NCBI GenBank assembly: GCA_017561985.1
Contig: JAFZAZ010000023.1
Coordinates: 1-30,661 of the forward strand
Source: Lachnospiraceae bacterium
GTDB taxonomy: Bacteria; Bacillota_A; Clostridia; Lachnospirales; Lachnospiraceae
DNA: 30,661 nucleotides
Direction: 5' to 3'
In this document: one piece after another, positions 15,103 to 21,492 of the stretch
Position numbering within the stretch: position 1 is the stretch's first letter
Layout: each line of letters starts with the position of its first letter
Translations under genes and position numbers: made by a program
The notes under the pieces: model-generated
Told to the model about the DNA's origin: nothing
Databases searched by the model: none
The model's input: only the letters and a program-made list of their open reading frames with translations

Positions 15103-15133
15103 AAGCCGCCGAAAGGACTTGCCCTCCGGCGGC
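15103..15133 (-). other. Leader hairpin before the MATE gene
   Basis: GCCGCCGG and CGGCGGC form a strong stem with a loop of about 14 bases containing GGGCAAGTCC. No T run follows on either strand, so it is not a normal terminator. It lies between promoter and ribosome site and may affect mRNA stability or serve as an attenuator. It did not match a riboswitch I know. Confidence 0.5.
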
Positions 15134-15157
15134 TTCGTATTATCTTGTCGTTCCATT

Positions 15158-15186
15158 ATTTAAACTGTGACGGGTATTCTTGTCAA
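15158..15186 (-). promoter_or_regulatory. Promoter of the MATE gene
   Basis: Minus strand TTGACA (15181-15186), 17 bases, TTAAAT (15158-15163). It starts 16 bases after the stop of the upstream CotH gene. Confidence 0.75.
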
Positions 15187-15201
15187 GCGGAAAATGCAAA
15201 A

Positions 15202-17679
15202 TCACTCGGCTTCCTCGCGGAATTCGCCGGTGAATGCGTTACGGCGATAGACAAATCCGCTGTGGAGATTCGGGATCGCCACCGAGGTGATCGTCTTGCC
15301 GGAAGCGTTGGCGAGCGTGAGTGTATCGCCCTTCGAGAGCTTGAACGGGCAGGTCATCGGATCCGTGACAGGCTCCTCGGCGGTAGCCTTGACACAGTTG
15401 ATGCGAAGCGACTCGCCGGCGGCGATGGTCGTTCCCTGCGGGATCGTGAACTTGATCTTGCCCTCCTCGCGCTCGGCACCGTCCGTCAGCGTGTAGCCGC
15501 CGACGTTGATGTCCTTCGAGGTCGGGTTGTGAAGAAGGATGAAGTCGTCGCCGCGCGCGCCGATGGTGTCGATGACGACGGTCGCTGCGGTGTCTTCCTT
15601 AATGTAGAGCGTGATCGTGATCTTACCGTTCTGGATGTCCTTCTCCGTGAGTTTCAACGTGGACTGCGTGACCTTCTTGCCGTTGACTTCCCAGTAATCG
15701 AAGGTGTAGCCGTCGCGGCACGTCGCGCTTACAGTCGTCGCATAGTCGGTCACATAGGTGCCGCTGAATCCCTTGTCGGCGGGCGCCGTGTAAGAGTTGA
15801 CCGTGAGCTGCGCGTTGCGGCATGCGGCGATCTCCAGGGAGAAGCTGCTGCCGAGAAGGAAGCGGCTCTTAAGGTAGGAGAGGGAGCGTGCCGGGCGCGC
15901 CTCCGCAAAATCAATGATCTTCTGAAGCTGGCCCTGAAGCTGGCTCTCATTTACCCAAACCGCATCCTCCGCGCCAAGCGAAGCGATGTAGTTGTAGTAG
16001 TACGTCATCTCGGACGAGCGGGATGCGCTGATGGAATCCACATAGCGGCGGTAGCTTTCCGCGGAGAGCGCGCCGTTGGCGAAATCCAGGGAAGCCTTTA
16101 CGAAGTATTCCACGCAGTCGTCGCGCTTTAAAAGTGCGTCGAGAAGCGGTGCGTAGCGCTCGCTGCTCTCGGAGAGTACCTGGCGGAGCGTGTCGTAGGT
16201 TGCCAATACTTCGGTCTGGTCATAGAGACCGAGGCAGTAGTCCATGTCGTGCAGCAGGTAGCGCCAGCGTCCGTCGTAAACGCCGGTTCCGAGCTTCTCA
16301 CCATCTGCGGGAACATAGCGGAAGCACTTGTAGTTGTTGTTCGGCCAGTCCTTGTTGCAGAAGTAGATGTTGTACGCCATGTAGGAGAGGTAATCCTCAA
16401 CGTCCATCCAGCTGCGAAGTTCGTTGTAAAGCTTGGCGTCGGTAAGGTCGCCGTACGCGAAGCGGTAGTAGTCGGTGTCGTAGGACTTTGCCCACTCGGT
16501 GACGAGCTCGTCGCTCTCATCGGTCTTCTTGTAAGCGTCGCCGCCCTCGAGGATCACGAATTCACCCTCAGTGTACTCCTCCTGGCCGGCAGCCTTGGCA
16601 GCAGCCTTCGCGGGCGAGTCGCCGTATTTGTTCTTGAGATAGGTGTCACAGTAGGAAGCGTGAACCCAGAAGAAGCCGTAATACTCGCCGTTGATGTAGC
16701 AGATGGCGGGGCATACGCTCTCGTACTCGGTGAAGCCGGCCTCGGCTGCGAGCATCTGGTTGAGCTCGTCGCGCATGAACGCGAAGCGGTAGTCGTTGCC
16801 GCTCGCGCGGAGCACGAATTTGTCGAAGCGGACAACCTGCGTCTGCGTACCGTCCGCCGTAATGTTGTTCAGGCAGTTCAGATAGAAGGTGCCGGTCTCG
16901 GGGCTGTAGCTCTTGCGCGCGTAAAATTTCATCGACTTCTGCGAGTTGCGGCGGGAGTATGCGCCGTAGACGCGGACGCCGCAGTGCTGCGAGGTGATGA
17001 CGTTGCCCTCGGTGTCGAACGCCTCGAGGTAGATCGCGCGCTCGCTCTCGCGGCCGCGGTTCTCATAGTTCTCACCGAAGAGGATACCGTCGGGCTCTTC
17101 CGTGAGCTCTGCGGGATCGCCGTTGATGACAAATACCATCGTCTGGTAGCGAGTGTCGACGTGTGCGCCGAGGATGTAGGTGTGAACGAACTCGCCGGAG
17201 GTTTTGCCGTCTGCGTAAACGGCAGCCGCGCGTACGGACCATACCTTCGGAATGGTTCCGGCGTTGGCGGTCAGCGTGATGCCCTTGGCGGGATCGTAGA
17301 CGTTGGAATCCTTGGTGGGATGCGATCCGTCCGTGGTGTAGTAGATGGTTCCCTCGTAGCGGGAGTACAGACGGAGCGGAATGTCGGTCTTATAGAAGTT
17401 GCCGCTGTGGGAGAACACGAGATCGGGCATGTCGTTCGTAAACTCAATCTTATCGCCCGTGTAATCCTTCTTCGGCGTCGGTGTCGGAGCATCGGGGTCG
17501 ATGCCCGGCTCCGGCGTGGCCGTCGGCTCGGCGCCCGAGGGCGTCACGGTCGGCGTGACCTTGGGATCCGTGTTCTTTCCGCCCTTTCCGAGGACAGAAA
17601 TTACCGCAATCAGAGCTCCGATTGCGGCAAGGATCGCGATCGCAATGATCGCGGTTTTTTTGCTGTTGTTCTTGTTCAT
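15202..17679 (-). CDS. Large membrane-anchored CotH-kinase-domain protein
   Basis: A protein of 825 residues. Order: short cytoplasmic N-terminus, one membrane segment (about 9-30), Thr/Pro linker (about 38-70), a chitobiase-type beta-domain (about 85-170, YYTTDGSHPT), the CotH kinase domain (about 180-610), a beta-repeat (about 640-705, GYTFDYWEVNGKKV, InlB-B-like) and a lamin-tail-like domain (about 715-785, FILLHNPTSKDINVGGYTL). CotH features: Lys in QKSMKFYARK (251), DWPNNNYK (444-451) and HDMDYCLG (477-484, Asp478/480). CotH kinases are atypical kinases, studied in spore coats; here the domain would lie outside the membrane. ATG 17679 with GGGAGG 11 bases upstream. Third gene of a VTC-DUF4956-CotH operon. 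Confidence 0.9.
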   Translation of the reverse strand: MNKNNSKKTAIIAIAILAAIGALIAVISVLGKGGKNTDPKVTPTVTPSGAEPTATPEPGIDPDAPTPTPKKDYTGDKIEFTNDMPDLVFSHSGNFYKTDIPLRLYSRYEGTIYYTTDGSHPTKDSNVYDPAKGITLTANAGTIPKVWSVRAAAVYADGKTSGEFVHTYILGAHVDTRYQTMVFVINGDPAELTEEPDGILFGENYENRGRESERAIYLEAFDTEGNVITSQHCGVRVYGAYSRRNSQKSMKFYARKSYSPETGTFYLNCLNNITADGTQTQVVRFDKFVLRASGNDYRFAFMRDELNQMLAAEAGFTEYESVCPAICYINGEYYGFFWVHASYCDTYLKNKYGDSPAKAAAKAAGQEEYTEGEFVILEGGDAYKKTDESDELVTEWAKSYDTDYYRFAYGDLTDAKLYNELRSWMDVEDYLSYMAYNIYFCNKDWPNNNYKCFRYVPADGEKLGTGVYDGRWRYLLHDMDYCLGLYDQTEVLATYDTLRQVLSESSERYAPLLDALLKRDDCVEYFVKASLDFANGALSAESYRRYVDSISASRSSEMTYYYNYIASLGAEDAVWVNESQLQGQLQKIIDFAEARPARSLSYLKSRFLLGSSFSLEIAACRNAQLTVNSYTAPADKGFSGTYVTDYATTVSATCRDGYTFDYWEVNGKKVTQSTLKLTEKDIQNGKITITLYIKEDTAATVVIDTIGARGDDFILLHNPTSKDINVGGYTLTDGAEREEGKIKFTIPQGTTIAAGESLRINCVKATAEEPVTDPMTCPFKLSKGDTLTLANASGKTITSVAIPNLHSGFVYRRNAFTGEFREEAE

Positions 17680-17701
17680 CAGATACAAACCTCCCCCGGG
17701 A

Positions 17702-18364
17702 TTATTCACCGGTAAATTCTACCAGAACAGAATTGGACACACCGGGAATTTTCCGAAGTTCGTCCAAAAACGGTGTCTCGGTTCCCTTGAAACGGATCTG
17801 AACCGTGAGCTCCGTCTCCTCTTTGTATGTCGTCTTGTTCTTCAGGCGTCCGCCGAGATCGTCGACGATCTTTGCTACTTCCTCAGCCGCGGAGTCATCG
17901 TAGCGGACCAGAAGAAGATACGTTCCGTTCGAGGTGCGAAGAAGCGTCATTGCGATGTAGAGGATCGCGATGAACAGCGAGCCGATCAATGCGAAGGGAA
18001 CCATGCCTGCACCGGTGGTCAGACCGACGACAACGGACCAGAAGAGGAAGCCGACGTCGAGCGGATCCTTGATCGCGGAACGGAAACGAATGATACTGAG
18101 CGCACCGATCGTGCCGAGCGAAAGCGCAACGCTCGAGGAGATCGTCAGGATGATCATCGCGGTGATGACCGCAACGAGCACGAGCAGTACCGCAAAATTC
18201 TCACTGTAACAAGCGCCGCGGTAGAAGAAGCGGTAAATGCAGTAGATGATCGCCGCACACACGAGCGTGAATGTCAGGCAGGCGATGATGCGGGAAGCCG
18301 TCATCGTGCTCAGCGAGTCGGCCTGTCCCATCAGTTTTTTGATTTCGTCGATGTAATCGGACAT
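17702..18364 (-). CDS. DUF4956 integral membrane protein
   Basis: A protein of 220 residues with four to five membrane segments (about 25-45, 56-75, 80-95, 105-120, 122-140). It carries the family's hallmark GALSIIRFRSAIKDPLDVGF between segments, and has a soluble C-terminal alpha-beta tail (about 150-220, LLLVRYDDSAAEEVAKIVDD) that resembles ACT-like folds. Function unknown; these proteins are usually found beside VTC-domain genes, as here (28 bases after the VTC gene and 22 before CotH). Ribosome site AAAAGGAG is upstream of ATG. Confidence 0.88.
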   Translation of the reverse strand: MSDYIDEIKKLMGQADSLSTMTASRIIACLTFTLVCAAIIYCIYRFFYRGACYSENFAVLLVLVAVITAMIILTISSSVALSLGTIGALSIIRFRSAIKDPLDVGFLFWSVVVGLTTGAGMVPFALIGSLFIAILYIAMTLLRTSNGTYLLLVRYDDSAAEEVAKIVDDLGGRLKNKTTYKEETELTVQIRFKGTETPFLDELRKIPGVSNSVLVEFTGE

Positions 18365-18392
18365 AAAGGAACTCCTTTTCGTGTAGTTCTGA

Positions 18393-19118
18393 TCAGGCGA
18401 GAACGATGTAATTGTCCCGCAGATAATCGCAGCCGAGAACGAACTTGGAAACTGCGAGCTTGATTCCGTTATTTTGCAAAAGCTGTTTCAGATGCATCGG
18501 ATAGAAGTCGCCGTACTTGACTTCGAGAATGACCTCCCGCTTGTCGAACAATGGCCTTGTGACCAGCTTTCCGTCGAACATATCGAGGGTGTTGATGCCG
18601 GCGCTTACAAGGCTGTCGAACGTAACGCGGACCATCGAGAGCGGGTGAATGTACGCCTGGCGCTGATACTCGATGATCACGGCCGGCGAGAGCCCTGCGG
18701 TCTTGTGCAGACCGTACACCTCGCGGCAGAGCGGATCGTCATATGCGAGAAGCGGCGAGAAATCGCCGGCGAGGATCGCGTCGTAGTCCGCCCGCGTGAT
18801 GACGGCGGAGGACTTGCAGATGCGGTCGTCGATCTTCTCCTTGTTCTCCAGTACGATAAAGGAATCGCTGCCGTTGTAGGCGCGAATCCGGTATTTGTTG
18901 CGGTGCTGAACACCGCTGTCCTTCTCGTGATAAGAGTCGTGAAGAAGCGTGTCGAAATACACGCTCTGAATCCGATATCCCTCCGGCCCCGGCATGTTCG
19001 GGTCCGGTGTCAGGATTCCCGAGATTCGCGCGCGAAGCTCGATGTATTGCGGATAGGTGAGAACCGTCTTGATCTCATGCCGCTTTTTGCGGTCCGCGTG
19101 GGGATTCCGGTACAACAT
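18393..19118 (-). CDS. VTC-domain (polyphosphate polymerase-like) protein
   Basis: A protein of 241 residues formed by a single VTC tunnel domain. Family motifs: RHEIKTVLT (13-21), IQSVYFDT (49-56), KYRIRAYN (74-81), VLENKEKID (89-97) and the late ILEVKYGDFYPMHLK, with the usual alternating basic and acidic residues. In yeast the Vtc4 domain makes polyphosphate from ATP; the role of bacterial stand-alone members is not established and this one lacks the SPX domain. First gene of the operon; AAAGGAG is about eight bases before ATG. Confidence 0.9.
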   Translation of the reverse strand: MLYRNPHADRKKRHEIKTVLTYPQYIELRARISGILTPDPNMPGPEGYRIQSVYFDTLLHDSYHEKDSGVQHRNKYRIRAYNGSDSFIVLENKEKIDDRICKSSAVITRADYDAILAGDFSPLLAYDDPLCREVYGLHKTAGLSPAVIIEYQRQAYIHPLSMVRVTFDSLVSAGINTLDMFDGKLVTRPLFDKREVILEVKYGDFYPMHLKQLLQNNGIKLAVSKFVLGCDYLRDNYIVLA

Positions 19119-19147
19119 ACGGACGACTCCTTTCGTTCACTTCCGCT

Positions 19148-19176
19148 ATTATAGCGATTGCGCGGAAAATAAACAA
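19148..19176 (-). promoter_or_regulatory. Promoter of the VTC-DUF4956-CotH operon
   Basis: Minus strand TTGTTT (19171-19176), 17 bases, TATAAT (19148-19153); leader about 23 bases. Confidence 0.75.
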
Positions 19177-19240
19177 GCCAGTTCATATTATTTACATAAA
19201 AATTCCGCCTGTTTTCCCAATAAAACAAGAGTAGGAGAGA

Positions 19241-19313
19241 GGCATTTTCGGAGGCGCATTTTCCGGGGAAAGAGAGGGTGCCGCGCAGACGGCTTGCCCG
19301 TCGGAAAATGCGG
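19241..19313. repeat. CATTTTCC inverted repeat in the divergent promoter region
   Basis: CGCATTTTCCG (19255-19265) and CGGAAAATGCG (19302-19312) form an 11-bp perfect inverted repeat. Another CATTTTC copy lies at 19242. It lies between the divergent VTC-operon and repeat-protein promoters. Confidence 0.6.
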
Positions 19314-19317
19314 GTGG

Positions 19318-19346
19318 TTGTAATGGCGCCGAGATTGTGATATACT
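19318..19346 (+). promoter_or_regulatory. Promoter of the repeat-protein gene
   Basis: TTGTAA (19318-19323), 17 bases, TATACT (19341-19346). Confidence 0.7.
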
Positions 19347-19388
19347 ATAAACTTGTGGTAGTATACACACTGCGTTAAGGAGGAAAAT

Positions 19389-20567
19389 ATGGCTTCTATC
19401 GATGACATTTTGGGCGAGAACCCGGAAGAAATCGCAGAACATGAATATGACGATACGGAGCAGGGCCGCAAGGAGCTGGAAGAGGCTGCCGAGGAGGCCG
19501 CTGCTGATATAGATGACGAGGAGGATGAGGAGTCGGAGGACGATTACGATGACCTCCGTGAGTACGATGAGCAGCCCGCAGACGAGGAAGAGGACGACGA
19601 GCCGAAGGGCGCGCCGGTCCGCCAACAGAGTCCGATCGCTGTCTGGCTGTCCAAAGTTCTGAGTGATGAGAAGGACGATACGCCCTGGATCTTCCGCAGA
19701 CTCCTTGTCGCGGCGATCGCAGGACTCATACTGGTTCTCGTTGTGTTTTTGATCATGGTTGTGATGATCCCCGAGAACTCTTCGAACAAAAACGAAACGC
19801 CGACACCTACGTCGGGAGCAAAGACGGAGGGGACACCTACCCCCAACGGAACGCCTGTTCCGGTTGCAACGGACACACCTGCGCCGGAACCGACCGAGGA
19901 TGTGACGCCTACGCCCACTTCGGGACTGACGGTGACTCCGGGCTACCAGAAGCCGGATGACGGACAGGGCCGTGTGACAAGCACGCCGACCCCGATCGTT
20001 ACGCTGTCGCCCACGCCGGAGGCAACGCCCGAGGTGACACCGGAGGTTTCTCCGGAAGTGACACCCGAGGTTTCGCCCGAGGTGACACCGGAAGTCTCTC
20101 CGGAAGTGACGCCTGAGGTTTCGCCTGAGGTCACACCGGAAGTTTCGCCCGAGGTAACGCCCGAAGTAACACCGGGCGGCGGTGAGGACAACCCGGGCGG
20201 CGGTGAGGACAACCCCGGCGGCGGAGATAACCCCGGCGGCGGAGACAATCCCGGCGGCGGAGACAATCCGGGCGGCGGTGAGAACCCTGGCGGTGGAGAT
20301 AACCCCGGCGGCGGAGATAACCCGGGCGGCGGAGATAACCCGGGCGGCGGAGACAATCCCGGCGGTGGAGATAACCCGGGCGGCGGAGACAACCCCGGCG
20401 GCGGAGATAACCCGGGCGGCGGAGATAACCCGGGCGGCGGAGATAACCCCGGCGGTGGAGATAACCCCGGCGGCGGAGACAATCCGGGCGGCGGAGATAA
20501 CCCGGGCGGCGGTGACAACCCCGGCGGTGAAGGCCAGGGCGGCGAGACGAGCGGCGAAGGCGAGTGA
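19389..20567 (+). CDS. Membrane protein with long low-complexity repeat tail
   Basis: A protein of 392 residues. Cytoplasmic N-terminus (about 1-98) very acidic (runs of Asp and Glu), one membrane segment (about 105-130), Thr/Pro-rich linker (about 137-210), about five repeats of VTPEVSPE (about 218-258) and then about 20 tandem units of GGGDNP (DNA 20174-20525) ending in GGEGQGGETSGEGE. The first two units read GGGEDNP. The six-residue unit is 18 bp, but synonymous sites vary between units, so the protein sequence is conserved rather than only the DNA. No enzymatic domain. The tail would lie outside the membrane. It looks like a surface spacer, or a cell-wall-spanning spring (inference). It is divergent from the VTC-DUF4956-CotH operon, and the Thr/Pro/Ser repeats could be kinase targets. 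Length may be unstable. Confidence 0.8.
   Translation: MASIDDILGENPEEIAEHEYDDTEQGRKELEEAAEEAAADIDDEEDEESEDDYDDLREYDEQPADEEEDDEPKGAPVRQQSPIAVWLSKVLSDEKDDTPWIFRRLLVAAIAGLILVLVVFLIMVVMIPENSSNKNETPTPTSGAKTEGTPTPNGTPVPVATDTPAPEPTEDVTPTPTSGLTVTPGYQKPDDGQGRVTSTPTPIVTLSPTPEATPEVTPEVSPEVTPEVSPEVTPEVSPEVTPEVSPEVTPEVSPEVTPEVTPGGGEDNPGGGEDNPGGGDNPGGGDNPGGGDNPGGGENPGGGDNPGGGDNPGGGDNPGGGDNPGGGDNPGGGDNPGGGDNPGGGDNPGGGDNPGGGDNPGGGDNPGGGDNPGGGDNPGGEGQGGETSGEGE
20174..20525 (+). repeat. 18-bp tandem repeats encoding GGGDNP
   Basis: About 20 direct units of roughly GGCGGCGGAGATAACCCC, two of them 21 bp. Third codon positions vary (GGA/GGT/GGC, GAT/GAC, CCC/CCG), which indicates an old expansion kept by selection on the protein. 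It lies inside the gene above. Confidence 0.9.
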
Positions 20568-20702
20568 TTCGCATTGACGGCGGCAGCATTTTCCGCAGCG
20601 AAGATGCGTTTCGCGGTCAGAATCAAACTGTCGTTGTCATGATGAAGTCCCGACCGGCTTTATGAATGAAAAAAAAGAGATAACGCTTCGAGAGGATTGG
20701 AA

Positions 20703-21470
20703 ATGAGCAGCAAAAATCTGTGCATTACCCTGCAGTACGACGGAAGCCGCTATGACGGCTGGCAGCGGCAGGGCAATACGGACAATACGATACAGGGCAG
20801 GCTCGAGACGATGCTCTCGAAACTATTTGAGCAGGAGATCGAGGTCAACGGTTCGGGGCGGACCGACGCGGGTGTTCACGCGGTCGGGCAGGTGGCAAAC
20901 TTTCACGTCAACACGCCGTACGGCCCGGGGAAAATACTCGAGCTGATGAACCGGTACCTTCCGAAGGACATCGCCGTGACCGACGTCCGCATCGCGGATG
21001 CGCGGTTCCACGCGCGGCTGAACGCGAAGTCGAAGACGTACCGCTACCGCATATCCACGGGCTATGTGCGTCCGGTGTTCGAGAGGCAGCAGATCCTGTG
21101 GTGCCCGGAGGATCTCGACATCGAGCGCATGCGCGAGGCTGCGGCGCTGCTTGTCGGCGAGCATGATTACACGAGCTTCTGCGGCAATAAACATATGAAG
21201 AAGTCTTGCGTGCGCACTGTCACTTCCATCGAGATCGAGGAAGTGAAGACGGTGTGCGGGGAGACGGAGTACGACGAGGTGCGGCTGACATTTTCCGGAA
21301 ACGGATTTTTGCAGAACATGGTGAGGATCATGGTCGGAACGCTTCTGGAAGTCGGGCGCGGAGAGCGCGGGCCGGCGGAGATGACGGCAATCCTCGCGGC
21401 GAAGGACCGGGAGCGTGCGGGTGCGATGGCGCCGGCGCACGGACTGACGCTTTGGAAAGTGGAATACTAA
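20703..21470 (+). CDS. truA: tRNA pseudouridine synthase A
   Basis: A protein of 255 residues, cytosolic, which forms pseudouridine at positions 38-40 of tRNA anticodon arms. The catalytic Asp55 lies in GSGRTDAGVHA (50-60). The N-terminal ITLQYDGSRYDGWQ and the C-terminal SGNGFLQNMVRIMVGTLLEVG are family hallmarks. Start ATG 20703: AGAGG (20691-20695) is seven bases upstream; the TTG at 20697 would add two residues. The GH115 gene starts 22 bases after its stop and no terminator intervenes. Confidence 0.96.
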   Translation: MSSKNLCITLQYDGSRYDGWQRQGNTDNTIQGRLETMLSKLFEQEIEVNGSGRTDAGVHAVGQVANFHVNTPYGPGKILELMNRYLPKDIAVTDVRIADARFHARLNAKSKTYRYRISTGYVRPVFERQQILWCPEDLDIERMREAAALLVGEHDYTSFCGNKHMKKSCVRTVTSIEIEEVKTVCGETEYDEVRLTFSGNGFLQNMVRIMVGTLLEVGRGERGPAEMTAILAAKDRERAGAMAPAHGLTLWKVEY

Positions 21471-21492
21471 TTGAATCAGGCGGATAAAAGAA

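Noticed and set aside
13918..16131. A 737-codon open frame on the plus strand across the MATE and CotH genes
   Set aside because: It is antisense to two clear gene families, spans their boundary and promoter, and has no ribosome site; high GC leaves few stops.
20174..20525. CRISPR-like array
   Set aside because: Units are 18 bp, contiguous, without spacers, and encode GGGDNP in frame.
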